Shown here piece by piece: positions 25,916 through 39,582 of a stretch of 64,000 bases of DNA. Location: positions 129,153 through 193,152 of the forward strand of contig CAJNOI010000166.1 of the NCBI GenBank assembly GCA_905250115.1, in the 5' to 3' direction. Position 1 is the stretch's first letter. Each line of letters opens with the position of its first letter. The notes under the pieces are model-generated. The model searched no databases, was not told where the DNA came from, and saw nothing but the letters and a program-made list of their open reading frames with translations. Source of the DNA: Adineta steineri (Eukaryota > Rotifera > Eurotatoria > Adinetida > Adinetidae). Made by a program: the position numbers and the translations under genes.

Positions 25916-26883
25916 CCGTGTGCCATTATATAAACTTAATGTTTCAATATTTCTTTACTTCTTTCTCGTGTGGATTTACTTTTCTTCTTGTAAAACTAAG
26001 AAGAACAAGTCTACATACAAGAAAAATGAATGATGGTTATAAGCATATAGAACGACGTGTCTTCCGCCTTCTTCTACTATACAACGATGACGATGACGAC
26101 GACGACATACATACATGCATACATACAATCTTTATTTCTTCTCTACAGTAGTGAGAGAAAGAGAACGAAAGGAGAGAAAGAAACAGAAGAAAATGAAGAT
26201 CACCATCGTAATGAGCGACAGAAGGGATAGAGAGAGAGAGAGAAGGAGATGAACAAGAAAAAAAAAAGAACAAAGTGGCACGCGAATCACTCGTATATAA
26301 AAAGCTTGATGATGAAGTTGTAGCCGACAAACAACTGTCCGGACGACGAATAAATGACCTCATCATTGCAAGACCTTTCTTTTTCAATATATTCAATGTA
26401 CTTTTAGTCACGTCCGATATTTTTATTCTCATTTTTATTACATGTCTGAAAGTGTCTCACACCTTGTCTACATACATATAACAAAGGTAGATCATGATCA
26501 ACATATTCAAAGCTTAAAAGATCCCATCTCATTCATTTATTTGAATTATTCAAGTAAAAGATGAAGTACACTTTACACCTTATGTACATATATTTAACAA
26601 TCGACAATTAGTTTTTCTATTGTTTAATGTACATATATATATAGAGAACGATATATACATATATGTATGCATACACAAGATACGATAGATGAATGAAGTA
26701 ATCAACAGATGGATAGTGGCGATCTATCATTCATTCACTCACCGTATTCCAAGTGTCTGTTTGTCCACCATCTTTATAATAAATCTAAAAAAAATGAATG
26801 ACACGATTTATATTTAGAAAAATTATCACGAGTATGATCAGTAAGAATTAAATGAAAAATAAAGTTAGGACATGTACGATTAA
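25916..26883. other. Intergenic, no gene seen
   Basis: About 970 bp between two minus-strand genes. It contains GAC and GA repeats (26085-26105, 26230-26245). Overlapping open frames on both strands are low complexity. Confidence 0.45.
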
Positions 26884-28698
26884 TTAATGATGTTCATCGT
26901 GTGTTGTCTCAGTCTTTGCACTTTGAGCATCAGTCTTCTCTGTTTCTTTCTGAACTATTGATTTATGAGATTTATCATCAATTGTTACATTTTCATTATC
27001 AGATTTTGTAGTTTCATCGTGACTTGATTGTTGTTCAGACACATTAGTTGTTGTTAAATTGTTGTGTTGTCTTGTATCAACACTATCCATTCGCACACTA
27101 AAATTAGAGACAATTAAAATTATTTGGTGTGATATTCAAAATTATTGAATGTAGTAAAATAAAACATACGTTGTTTGAGTGGGTAAATTTTGATCGACAT
27201 CCATAGGATTGTCATCGGATTCTAAAATTTCTGTTCTTTGACTATCAGATGGTTCATCTGACACGGGTGGTACACTTGTGACTAGATTTTGATTTGACTC
27301 TTCAGGTTTGTTTTCTGTTTCATTCGAAGTTGAATCATCTTTAAGATGTGGGTTGAATGTTGTTTGTGATTCTTGTTTGTCATTCTCTTGATTTGATTGT
27401 TCACTGGTTTGCGATTTCTCTTCATTATTAGTCGAGGGTTCAGTGCAATTTTTAATTGCAGCCGATTCTGGATCGAAAGGTGTGAATTCCAATTCTTCAG
27501 CTTTTTTAATCCAAGCGTCATATATATGATCATCCCATAGGACAAACACAACCACTGGCATTGAACCAGCGTTTGTATAGACTGATCGAAGGGCAACTTC
27601 AGCACCATCATTTGCTGGCTATGAAATATAATATTACTTGTATTTATTTAAGAATGACTCGCACTTACATAACCAAAGATACCACAACTAATAGCAGTAA
27701 AACCTATTGATTCAAGATCGTACAAACTAGCTAACTGAAGTGCCGTTTTGTAACACGAAGACAATTCCTCGGCACATGCTTCTGCTTGATATTTGTCATA
27801 TACAGGACCAGCTGTATTAATAATATAATATGTCGTCGCTGACATGTTATAACTTAGTAGAATACGTGAATGTCCAGTTGGTAAACGAACACCCCTTTCA
27901 ACTTGTTTATGAGCTTTGCAAGCATTATAAAGGTCGCGTCCAGCAGCTCTATGAATTATTCCATCAACTCCAGCACCACCAGTCATACCTTCATTCGCAG
28001 CTATTATAAATAGAACACGAACGATCACATAGCTCTTTCTAACATTAAAAAAACAAACCGTTAACGATAGCATCGACTTTTGTTTGTACAATATCACCTT
28101 GAAGTATAACTAATAATGTTTGATGTTGATTAACAGAATAATAACGAGGCATGCGTTTTTTTGGATTTAATCTAGCTAATTGTAGTGAACCGTATCTTTT
28201 TTCTAGTTCATTTTTATTCCTAAACACATAATAATAATAGAACTGATATAAATTCTGTAACGAATTATCTTTAACTTACTTATTCCAATAATTCAAAACG
28301 CCTGGACCTTCTGTTACTGAATGTTCTTGTTGGTTGGTAGTCAATGTTTGAGAAATTTGTTTTCCAAATCTATAAAGTGATGCCAGATATGTTTTGAATA
28401 TTTTCTAAGATAAGTTTTTATACTAACAAACGCAAGAAATATGTGAAGAGAGATTGAAACAATTGTGAAAGATTAAAGCTGGAAATGTAACTATTAAAGA
28501 AAGATTTGTCAAGACATATGAGACATAACTATGAATTTCTTTTACTCTTCTTTGATGGAAATATTACTTTTCAATATATATTAAACTTTTTGATATTAAT
28601 CGAGGATATTTACTAAGTCACATGATAAATGCTATTTACCTATTGTTTTGTTCCTGTGAGGAATTTGTTGAATTATTTTTATCTTTGTTTGATGACAT
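26884..28698 (-). CDS. Macrodomain protein (MACROD-like) with long polar tail
   Basis: Six exons on the minus strand (28640-28698, 28280-28369, 28059-28219, 27669-28000, 27170-27618, 26884-27097) give 434 aa. The macrodomain begins at GDIVQTKVDAIVNAANEGM, followed by TGGAGVDGIIHRAAG, which contains the Asn and the Gly-rich loop that bind ADP-ribose. ISCGIFGYPAND corresponds to the second phosphate loop. MacroD-type enzymes bind or remove mono-ADP-ribose from proteins (known). The N-terminal 50 residues are polar. From about residue 280 the protein is a disordered Glu/Ser/Thr/Gln-rich tail ending in DEHH. The intron after IVN splits the NAAN motif across exons 3 and 4. Deacylase or hydrolase activity is likely but not proven. 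Confidence 0.9.
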
Positions 28699-29568
28699 TT
28701 TTAGATAGATTTGAGTTATTGTAAATCTAAAATCATAAATACGAATGTAGATCGAATTGTCTGAAATGAATAATATAAAAATGTACATAATTGAATTTTA
28801 TCAATAATTTCCGTTTATACAGGGAAATATGTTAATCGTCATGCAAAGTTATTTCTAATTTTCTTGTCATGTAGGAATAAAATTTAATTCAATAATCCAA
28901 TAGGAAATACATGAGTTTGATTATAATCTACCAAACACAAAACAAAATCGATTGTTTTTCATCGAAAATCACATAACTACTAGGAAGATTGAATGTTCGT
29001 CTAGGTGACAGACACAATACTTTTTAATATAAGTCAATTTTTCGGAGAAATTTTGAAAGCTTTCTTCCCACTAAGATAAATAAGAGAACATTATGTTGGT
29101 TTTTTTTTGAAATAAATTAAAGTAGAAAAAAAAATCTTAAGCAAAGAAATGCAAATAGATACGATTAAGTGAGAATGGTAGTTGAGAAGAACGAACGGAG
29201 AACAAGTTTATTGGTGTATACTCAAATTGATGATAGATGTCGAGAAACATCGTCTAGTATTTGTATAAATATAATGAATTTTTTTTTGCAAGTTCATCAA
29301 ATAAATTGAATACGATCATCTTTTTAATATTAAAACAGATTCTCAAATACGAATTTATTTTAATCAATATTACATTAATTCTTAGAAGCAAAAATGTATT
29401 ATAAATACAGCGTAGGTCAATAAAATAAGATATGAAGTATACGACATACATATATTTAAAAATAAATTTTTGATTAAAAAACATCAATCTTTTTTACAGT
29501 AAGGTTCTGTTACAAACAACGAATAATAATTGGTACATATACTGGTTATGATAATTGTAAAATTTATT
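28699..29568. other. Intergenic, no gene seen
   Basis: AT-rich; short Ile/Phe/Tyr-rich open frames only. It contains the macrodomain gene's 5' region and the GPCR's 3' region. No gene supported. Confidence 0.45.
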
Positions 29569-30624
29569 CTAGTGTTTATTACTCGAAAAAATATTTGTTG
29601 GTGGATGAATATATAAAGCCGGCGCTCGTTGTCTGTGACCTGGCCTTGCTGATGAGTTGGTTTGTAATTCGACGTTAATTTGATTGTGTTTAAATAAATA
29701 TAGCAATAATTGTTTACATTCTTGACGAAGTGTTTTCGACGCTAAGAGATGAACATAAAATATTGAACATGAATTCAGAAAAATCAAAAAACTAAGTACT
29801 AAATAACGAATAAAATTTTCGATAGCTACACGATCTGAGGTCTTTGAGACATTTGCTGTAATAGTTGTATAAGCAGTATATATTGGATACCATATTGTTG
29901 ATAGAAGATAAACAATTGCTTCACTTATTACTATAATCATCAATTGAATATCTTCTTTTTTCATTTTCCTTCGTGAATTTTCATTTCCATTAACATGCTC
30001 ATCGGTTGCAGCAACACGAGCACGACTCTGTCGAATATTTCGAATAGCCCAAAACGAAAATATAATCATTATTGATAATGGAATAGAAGTAACAATAATT
30101 GCATAAAAACTATAAAAGATCTGATAAGAACCGCTGGTTCCACATTTACCACTTGATTGAACATTGGTATAAACCATGACATGTATTGGTATAAGTAACC
30201 ACAGAATAATTGTTATAATCACCAGTATAATAGCTATACCACGATGATTCAGACGACGAATATAAGCATGACGTGAACATAGAGCAAATCGATCTACGCA
30301 ACCTAACGCAACACTGAAACGTGACATCATCAAAAAGGCATGGGTTGTATATGCTCTGGCTTTACAATATGCTGATAAATATGAGGCTGGATCCTTTGCT
30401 AAATAGGAACCTGCGATGACCGGTGTAATACCAATTAGAATTACTAATAAATTAAAAACCGATGTTGCTTGAAAATAAACGGAACAGGAAATTTTACGAA
30501 GTTTTTTTTTACAAAATATAATAAAATTAAGAAAACAACCAATAATACCCAATATGCTACATATGATTAAGACATAGCGACTTAAAATAAGTTGTGCCAA
30601 TGTAAGATCATCCGTTAATGTCAT
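29569..30624 (-). CDS. Orphan rhodopsin-family GPCR
   Basis: Single coding exon, 351 aa, with seven hydrophobic segments. TM1 keeps the conserved Asn in GCFLNFIIF. TM3 ends CVDRF, a variant of DRY. The disulfide cysteines are YCKARAY before TM3 and GKCG in the second outer loop. TM7 reads FLNSCSIFY, a variant of NPxxY. The usual TM2 Asp is not seen (VFNLLVILIG). A Lys/Arg-rich third inner loop precedes TM6. The pattern resembles invertebrate neuropeptide-type orphan receptors, which are expanded in rotifers, but the ligand is unknown. A splice acceptor lies 11 nt before the ATG, so a non-coding 5' exon or trans-splicing is likely. Confidence 0.88.
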   Translation of the reverse strand: MTLTDDLTLAQLILSRYVLIICSILGIIGCFLNFIIFCKKKLRKISCSVYFQATSVFNLLVILIGITPVIAGSYLAKDPASYLSAYCKARAYTTHAFLMMSRFSVALGCVDRFALCSRHAYIRRLNHRGIAIILVIITIILWLLIPIHVMVYTNVQSSGKCGTSGSYQIFYSFYAIIVTSIPLSIMIIFSFWAIRNIRQSRARVAATDEHVNGNENSRRKMKKEDIQLMIIVISEAIVYLLSTIWYPIYTAYTTITANVSKTSDRVAIENFIRYLVLSFLIFLNSCSIFYVHLLASKTLRQECKQLLLYLFKHNQINVELQTNSSARPGHRQRAPALYIHPPTNIFSSNKH

Positions 30625-33481
30625 TGATTTATTCTCTAAAAATCAAAGTAAGAAAAATAACATAGAATATATTCTAATTCACCGAAGTCATTTTTTACGA
30701 CGATTCTAATCAAACTATAAGCAAAGAATACTTTTTATAAAACATACTTACCGATATTACCACACTTGAAGTTCAAATACAAATAAAATGTACATTATTT
30801 ATACATGATAGATTCGTATTGATCTCTCTTTTTAGAATGTTAAAATATAGACTAAGTACGTCATTGTATTATAATGAGGAGATAAATATATTATGCTTGT
30901 TGTTAGTAAAAGATATCAATAATATAGATTCTCAACCGGAAACTACTTATAAATCTTTACTTATCTACGCAAAACGCCTCTATTCAATAAGAGCATGATA
31001 TACAGATTAATAATTGCTCTTAAATCTAAAAAGAAAAAGAAAATGTGACAGCATCTTTGAATTCATCTGCGTTTAATTAATGATAAAAAATAAATATCCT
31101 AGATAATACGAATAACCTTCATTTCAATTAAAAAGAAACACGTAATTATAAAGTCATGCTATTTCATATATTGTTTAAAAGGAACATTAAAGACTGAAGT
31201 ATTAAGTCATTTTAGAACCAAAAAAGTCTCGATTAGTGGTTTAATTACAAATAAGTACAACTATATATAGTTGACATTTCGATATTCTTTTTAAATGATG
31301 CATAAGACAGAATCACAATCGATTTTACAACAGACATATTTCGACGTATATTTACTTCAATAAAATTTCTTACAGAATATTTTCTAATTCATCATTCATA
31401 TAATGAGAGGAAAAACTATTTTTAGTTATTTTTATTTCAAAAGTATCACAGACAAATGTATTTCGGAGAACAATCTGCTACTTAATCTCGTTTTCGCCAA
31501 CTCAGTATGTTGAGTATAGATTATTTTCGTAATAAACAAAATATCATTAGTCATGTGCATTACTTAAGCATGATAACCAAAATCTTAAATTCGCAAAAGA
31601 ATTATTTATTTGACTAGACAAGAAAAATCAGATGTTTAATTATTTGAATTGTCACACACCATTTTACAAGTTGATAAAATGCAATAAATCTAACTAAAAA
31701 ACAAGATATTAATAGAAACTTCGCATTTAAATTTTCATTAACAAACTCATTGTTCCATATTACGAACATTTAAACTGCCAGATCAAAGAATAGTTATAAA
31801 TAGAACACGTTTTATTCCAGATTCATTGATGCAAACGAAATTAACATACTGTTTTTATGGATATCTGTACGATACGATCAATATATTTATCGATATAATT
31901 TAATTTTTTCTTACAATATGCATTCTATCTGTTACAGAGAATAAAATTATATATACTTCTTTTGGTCATCAGTTGATCAAAATTTAATAAGGCTGATTAC
32001 CAGCGTTAATTTGTTATTATATAATTCAGTGAAAAAAATTAATTAGTCTTAATAGTGGTCCAATTAATACATCAAAACAATGTACTAAAAGAATTTTGTA
32101 TATTGTAACTGGCTAGATGGAATTTGATCTTTACTAATACTATTTTTAACTTCATAGTTTATAAGCATATACATTTTAATTGGAGACATGTTCTCATACT
32201 TAATATATGACCTCTTGACTTCAAAAATAACTATCTAAGCTAATTTTTCAACAATAAGTTTTGTTCTATAAGGACTATTGTAGCGTATTGACGATATTTT
32301 TCATTGAATTAATACTATTCCCTATGAGCAAACTATTCAACATGGAACATCTCAAGAAATATTTATAGTACGAACGATATCAAAATTTAATATTGACGAA
32401 TAGTGTGACAGTTCTGATGAAATGAGTGAATGTATTTTCTATTAAACATACAACCAATACTCGTTCTGTCATTTCTTTCTATATCTGATTTGATTTCTTC
32501 TGAAGATCATCTACAAAAATTGTCATTACAAAATTTAAAGAAAAGAATACAGAAACTTCAATACAGTATCATTGACTTATGCAAAGTACTATTGGAATAA
32601 CTTGAATTTTTTCTTAAAACAGTATTTATATCTTACGTATAATTTTAAATGATGACAAAAATGTATTCTTAGAATTTTGCAACGTCTCAATACAAATATT
32701 CTTTGATTATCATCGTTTTCTCATCATGACACTCGATTTCGTTTCTTTGAAAAATAAAATATTGTAAATCAACTTGTTTATTTGTTACATATCCACGTTA
32801 AATTTTTTTTTCCATAAAAATAAAAGAAAAAACTCGTTAGATGTCTTTATCATCATCATCAAATGAACATTGGCTTATCGTCACTATGATCAATAACAAA
32901 AGAAGAAGAAAAAACAAGTTCATACTCAATGTGTCAATCAATATCAACCGTATCACAATACATAAGCACCAGTTCCCGACTATTCGTCCTATTTTCCCGT
33001 ATCTAACCGAAAATACTGCTGTCTTTTTGATCTATTTGATTGTTTTCAGAAAACAAATTCTATGTATACCAGCGAATCTCTTTTCAAAGGATATCATTTG
33101 AATCTTTAAAATCTAAATATTCCGATGGTTGTTGAATGATCAATATCAGTACAAACTACCAAATGGTCTGTTGTTCCTTTTTCCTCTTTGATCATTGTCA
33201 ATCAACAGATGAGCTTAGGTGTATTAATTAGTCTGTCCTTTTTTCTATCTTTTGATGTTCTTCTGTCGATTATTATTGTCTTCTGTATTATGATTGGCGA
33301 GGAAAATTAAAAGACATTTTTCTTTTCTATGAATAGTGATGTTTAACATTCGAATTGCTATCATTCGTTTAGAAATCATTTGCAAATATTCATCGTTATA
33401 CATTTAATAGGTTAAGTAATCTATAATTCTTTTTTGTGTTCAGTTACTTGCTTGTTATTTATTCTATTTAGGATTTCTCTT
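30625..33481. other. Intergenic, no gene seen
   Basis: About 2.9 kb of AT-rich DNA between divergent genes. A Ser/Ile-rich open frame at 32841-33101 has no splice or family support. No gene supported. Confidence 0.5.
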
Positions 33482-34122
33482 ATGGATCCATATTATTCAT
33501 CACCATCATCTTATTATTATCAACCATCATGTCCGTTACATGATTCATCTTCATCATTTTTATCTGATTCTTATACTGATCCTTATTCATCATATCCATC
33601 TCAATCAACATCATATTATTATCCATCTTATAATGATCAAACATCATCACCAATTCTTTTTTATAATAATTCAACAACTAATATTTATGCTCAACCAACA
33701 CATTCATTTCCACAAACGAATATTCAAGTTTCTTCAACAAATACACAAACTATTCGTGCAACATCATCATCATTAAATTCAACATTTGAATCTGGTATGA
33801 TATATATTATTATCATCATATTTTGTATTGAACGATTATATTTTAGTTGCACCACCAGGACGTCGTCGTCGTCAACGAACAATTTTTTCAAAAGATCAAG
33901 TCGATATTCTTGATCAAATCTTCGAACGAAATCAATATCCTGATATACAACTTCGTGAACAATTATCTGAACGACTTGATGTTCCAGAAGCTCGTATTCA
34001 AGTATGAATAATTTATAAAAACATAAAAATATTTACTAATTGTTCTATTATTATAGGTATGGTTTAAAAATCGTCGTAGTCGTGCTCGTACAACAACCAA
34101 AACTAAATATCAAAATAATTAA
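33482..34122 (+). CDS. K50 paired-like homeobox transcription factor
   Basis: Three exons (33482-33794, 33847-34001, 34057-34122) give 177 aa. The first 105 residues are Tyr/Ser/Pro-rich and disordered. The homeodomain runs from RRRRQRTIFSKDQVDILDQI to VWFKNRRSRAR and ends about 10 residues before the stop. Residue 50 of the homeodomain is Lys (WFKN), the bicoid/Otx/Gsc-type specificity, with TAATCC-like targets expected from family knowledge. The second intron lies between homeodomain positions 46 and 47, a classic paired-class position. The usual AKW after NRR is replaced by SRA. Otx, Gsc or a divergent paired-like class are all possible. A splice acceptor lies 10 nt before the chosen ATG; the in-frame ATG at 33434 lies upstream of that acceptor. 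Confidence 0.88.
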
Positions 34123-34283
34123 ATCGTCGAATTTATTTCACGTGTGAACTTCTGTATTTGTTATTTTAGTTAATAAAATTTTGTTAAGAAAAAACTATTT
34201 TTATATATCTAATTGAAGCTTGATGTGAAAAGATACAGCTGCTTTTGTTGCTTAGACGGTAAAGAAAAGGGCAGTTTCTTATT

Positions 34284-36314
34284 ATGAAGATAAGTAGAAT
34301 GAATGATATAGAACAAATTTTTATTAATGATCAAGTTCGTCTATTACGAAAAAGTCGGTTTGCTGGTTGTTGTGTGACAATTAGTTTACTTATTGCTCCG
34401 ATCATATGTATAGTTGTAATATTGCGAACAAGCAATAAAGTTGTAACAGAATTAAAACAGGATTTATTATGGTTTCCTTCAGCAGGTAGTGAATCATGTA
34501 TACGTTTAATGGATATTGATGGTGATGGACTTGATGATGTGATTGTTTCATTAACTGATGTAACAACAATTGCGAATGAAGAAAACAAGGATGAAAATCA
34601 TTCTTTATTTTGTAAATCATTCGATGTTGAAGAACCATGTAGTGGTACTGTATATGGTATACGTGGTCATGATTTTAAAATATTATGGTCATTTCGAATT
34701 AAACAATCTATATTCGAACTTGTTTGTGATATGATCGATATTAATAATGATGGTTATAATGATTGTATTGGTGCTGGACGTCAAGCTACTGTGGTTGCAT
34801 TTGATGCTCGTCATGGTAAAGTTATTTGGGATAGTAGACAAATAAAATCACGACATTTATTATGGAATTTTTATAATCCTATACTTCTTTCAATTGATGT
34901 TGATCAAGATGGTATGAATGATATATTGATTTCACATGGTGGTAATCCAACAATACCATCGAACGTACATGAACGTGAAGCAGGTTGTTTAATAATTATA
35001 TCTAGTCGAAGTGGACATCAAATAGGCGAACCATTTTTTATGCCAGATGGAAAAGAAACATATATGTCACCCGTTTTATATGATAAATCAACTGTACTTT
35101 TTGGTACCGGCGGTGAAACAGTAGCAGGTGGATTATATAGTATATCAATAGATAATATTATTCAACAAAAAAATCAATATGTAACATTAGTTAAATCATT
35201 TACGAAAGGTATTATGGTACCACCAATTGTTCTCGATATTGATTATGATGGAATTGATGATATTCTTGTTAGTTGTTTTGATGGAACATTAGAATTAATT
35301 CATGATAAAACAATGAGACCATTATGGACAAGAATATTTGATGGATTTGAATTTTATGCATCACCAGCACCAGGTGATTTTAATAGTGATTCATTTGTTG
35401 ATTTTATGATCATAATTAATTATGGTATGATGATTAAATATTGTAGAAATAATTAGATAATATTTTTTTGTTGAATATCTAGGTGAATGGGATCGTTATG
35501 ATTATAGTCAAGTATTAGTTATTGATGGTTTAACAGGTGAAACAATTTGGACAAGAAATAATACTTTCGGAGAATTTACAGCTCCATTAACTCTACAAAT
35601 GAAGAAAAAAGGTAAATATCAAGATGGTTTTATTTATCGACAACGTGGTCAAACAACTGAACGTGAATATTCAAATGCATCAACGATATTAATTCATGGA
35701 ATTGGTCTTCAAGATGGAGAAATTTCGAAGTAGATTTTTAAAAACACTTTAATCATACTTTTGTTTTATGAAATTATTATTTTAGAGATGATAACTCAAT
35801 TTCATTGAATTCAAATGATCTATGTGATACATTCAAGTTAAACGATTCAATTAGTAATATATTTCTAACAAATATTGATGAAACTCGTTTAATCGCTTCA
35901 ATTTATCCTCCAATAAATGACGAAAATGATATTTGTAGTAAATTCGAACCTATGGAACGATCTGGCGGTGCTATCGGTGATGTTAATGGTGATGGTATTT
36001 TCGATACAATAGATCTGACAACATTTATTACCAAATTAACATCACATAGTTTAGAAAATTTTATTGTTCACTCCGTTTTAACAAGATTCTCATTAGATTT
36101 ATCCAACAATGAAAATCAAATAGTCGCAAATTATCAAGCAGATATATCAAATAAAACAATCAACAATAAAAAACTTGTTCAATTATTAATCGATAAAAAT
36201 TCTTCACTAACAAAATCATCTCTTCACAATAAAGATTTATCTATTATTCCCAAACAAACATGGAATGCTTATTTAGGTCGATTTGCTAATAGTCATTATT
36301 ATCGAAATATTTAA
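34284..36314 (+). CDS. FAM234: FAM234-like type II membrane protein with FG-GAP-like repeats
   Basis: Three exons (34284-35424, 35483-35729, 35786-36314) give 638 aa. A short cytoplasmic tail is followed by one membrane span (about 27-48, CCVTISLLIAPIICIVVILR). The outer part has repeated calcium-loop motifs of the FG-GAP/integrin-alpha kind: DIDGDGLDDV, DINNDGYNDC, DVDQDGMNDI, DIDYDGIDDI, DFNSDSFVDF and, in the last exon, DVNGDGIFDT. This suggests a beta-propeller. FAM234A/B share this layout; their molecular role is unclear. It starts only 161 bp after the homeobox gene on the same strand. Either ATG at 34284 or 34299 could be the start. Confidence 0.82.
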
Positions 36315-36401
36315 TTCTATAAATGTAAATTTATTCTTAAAATAAATCATCGTGAATATACTAAATATAAAGTGCAAGAAAAAGAAAGTCAATTTTTATT
36401 A

Positions 36402-38021
36402 TTAAACAATAGTAAACATTGGTGGAATTGTTTGAATGATTGTTCCACTGATATTTGAAACAATTTGTGTTGTTAATGAATAATTATATAAAACATAAAC
36501 ATTATTTTTTAAGATACTAACTTGACCATCTGTTAAATTAGCTAATTGAATATAGATCGGTGTCGTTGTTACATTACTTAATTGATTTATTAATTGATTA
36601 CTTCGCTGATTCATACATTGATTATCACAACTTGTCGAATAATTTACTAAAAAATCGACTATGACATGAATTGTACTATTTAAATACCTAGAAGAAAAAT
36701 ATTATCTTTATTTTTCATCTGAATTTCTCTACCAAAACTGTAACGTAATATGATTGATTGTAATATTAAGTGCATTAGACCCATTAGTAAATTGAATTTG
36801 TCGTTCAATCTTATGAAATAAATAATAGACATTGATAAGAAAAATATTATATCTTACTATTTGTAGTAATTCAGAATACATTGTCATGGCTCCGAGAAAT
36901 GAAACTGGTCCATCATTTTGATTTGCTGAATTTTGTGTAAGTGCTTCATCTAATGTGGCAAAATAATTACTTTTTGATGTTGTAACAATTAATGTATAAT
37001 TATTTGCAAGAAATTCTATAGAAATTAATTGATTTTCTTTTTTTTTTTAATTATCAAAAAATTTATTTCTACGAACTATTACTAATTTGAATTGATTGAT
37101 TTGTTGCACTATTATCGATTTGATTAATAAATTGTGATTTAGACACAATTTCTATACAAATAAAGAAAATAAATATTGAAATAGATTCGTAGCATACTTG
37201 TAATAATTATTATATCTTGAATCGGAATATTTGGAGTATAAACGATCGTTGGATCAGAAAGTATATAAGAAAGATTTGAATATTGAATAAAAAAATTTAT
37301 GCGTGTCGACAATTGGTTATTGGAACCTAATCCTTGAAATATATTTAATTGACGAATTTTATCACAGGATATACATTCTCGTGTATATACAATCAAGAAA
37401 TCCAATGTAACACTAGAAATTAATTGTATAATATATATATATATTTGCTTTACAATACCTCATATTAGTTGTATCACTAGTATTTGATGTCATATCTAAT
37501 ATTGAAATATTAAATTGATCACGATTATCACTAGCTTTTAATTGTTGTTCCAGCTATATGAAATTATTGTTTTTTTGTCGATAGTCATATTTAACTTACT
37601 GCGTATTGTATTGATATATTTGTTACCATTTGAGCTTGATCTAATGTTAAATTATTGGTTAATGATGATGTTAAATCTCGTTTTCCTAATGCTCGACTCA
37701 TATATAACGTATAATTATCCATTCTAACAGCTTTAACAAAAAAACACGAGACTTTTCTTTTTGTTCTTACGAAAATCAATATTTCCTACTAGTTAGAACA
37801 AAATTCGTTTTTTCTACTGATTTATTTTCTATATAAATCGGAATAATTGACAGGACAATCATTGATGCCATGCAAAATGCGAAACCAATAAATATAAACA
37901 TTGTTAATGAAGGTATCATCATTTGTAACCAATATTTTCTAAGAATAATGATATGTCAATATTAATAATTGTTCTGCAGAACTTACATTGATTCAATTGT
38001 TTGTCTTGTTGATAAATTCAT
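36402..38021 (-). CDS. Type II membrane glycoprotein, family not recognised
   Basis: Nine small exons on the minus strand (37987-38021, 37790-37938, 37600-37730, 37459-37553, 37198-37412, 37083-37151, 36858-37015, 36733-36809, 36402-36687) join in frame to 404 aa. The N-terminus MNLSTRQTIESIKYWLQMM precedes one hydrophobic segment (SLTMFIFIGFAFCMASMIVL). The remaining 350 residues are rich in Asn, Thr and Ile with many N-x-S/T sites and few cysteines (CISCDK, CDNQC). No domain recognised. An extracellular role is inferred from topology. It converges with the FAM234-like gene: the stop codons are 87 bp apart. Confidence 0.72.
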
Positions 38022-38338
38022 AGTACGATTGATAATTATAAATAAAATTTTCTTGAACAATTTATAGTCTCCTTTTTTTTCTCTTAATTTGATTGTATGA
38101 TAAACATATGAATAATATACCTTTTACGAACATTTTTACTTTTTAGATATTCATAATTGATATTTATGATTTAGAACATTAGATTGGGCTTCTTTTTTTT
38201 CTTGTTATAAGAATGTAAATGTTAGAAATAAAATGATTGGTATCATATTACTTAAAAGAAGTGTTTGTTACGAATAACTTTTCAAAATGAAAATATAAGT
38301 GACTTTTTACTTGTAGTAGACACGAACAAATTGAATTA

Positions 38339-39582
38339 ATGCAAGGTTATAAAAGAACAAGTGAAGCATTTATTGATAGAAAACGACAGACATTTAAAAG
38401 TAGTAATGTTACATTAATTAATGAACAAAATGAAATAATTCATCATGATATACTTAATTCAATTGTTCAGTATGATCCAAAACTTGATTTTACTTGTATA
38501 CCAATTATGACTCATGATCCAATTCTTAAATATATACGTCGACAAACATATGGTTTAATTTGGAATTCAATTCGATCACCAACTATAAGTAAACTCGTAC
38601 AGAATGATCGATCTTATGCATTTGTAGAAATTCTTCAAATACCAAAAACATGGTCACGTTATGATATTGATATTCTTCTTCTAAAAATTCAAAAGAAAAA
38701 TTTTCTTAATGGTCTTGTTCTCCGTGATGAATTTGTGCGTGTACTCCAAATAGTACTTAAAAATAATTATTCTTACAAATTTTACAATATTAATTTTACT
38801 CGAAATACGATTCAATTAATATTTCATAGTCAACAGGAAACAAATGTAACACTTATTATTTCTTTTATACTTTTAATTGAATTTGATATTCCATGTATAA
38901 AATTTTTTCCTGCTGATATATATACATCTCTTTGTAATCATAATGATATCGAAGAATATTTTAAATCGAATTCCGATATTAAACTAACACGTTTAACATC
39001 ATATAATTCAATAAAATTTCATTTTGATTATAATATCACGGAAACAAAATTATGTGAATATTTATTAGAAAAATCAAATTCATTATCATTAATATTAAAC
39101 AATTTTTTAAAATTACGAAAACAATGGTTAAAATATGTTCCACATGTAGCAAATATAATTAAAAGACAAATACATTATCGTCCATCAATATGTTCAATTA
39201 ATTCTCTACAATCCATAACATCAAATAATTCAGGTATAAAAACTATTTTCTTATTGAAATTTCATAATTTTATTTTATAGAATTTATGCCAAATAATATT
39301 TCATTATCAAAAGAAATTGAAATGCAATTTGAATCTTTATTTTCTCTATCATTAATTCGTTTATTATTTTTAACTATTTGTTCACAATATAAACAATTCG
39401 ATAATTATACTATTGAACATGCTTTAGAATTATTTAATGATGCGCTAGAAAATAATTATCTTGAACTTCCATTTCTTAAAAATATAAATACTTTACCAGA
39501 TTGTGAAATAAATATTAAACATGGAATAAAAAAAATAATTAATGAAATGCAGCGTGATTGCAAACAACAAATATATCGATAA
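38339..39582 (+). CDS. Conserved-looking protein of unknown function
   Basis: Two exons (38339-39233, 39281-39582) joined by a 47-bp intron give 398 aa. It is rich in Ile, Leu, Asn and Lys with no signal peptide or membrane span. There is a Cys/His-poor helical composition and no motif I can assign. The start is the first ATG after a possible splice acceptor (TTTTTACTTGTAG near 38316). It is divergent from the type II membrane protein gene at 38021, so the two share a 317-bp promoter region. Confidence 0.7.

Noticed and set aside
26037-26432. Open frame of 131 codons on the minus strand
   Set aside because: Ser/Arg runs read from GAC/GA repeats; overlapped by another frame on the plus strand; no recognisable domain.
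32841-33101. Possible small gene of 86 codons
   Set aside because: No signal peptide, domain or splice partner; lies in AT-rich intergenic DNA.
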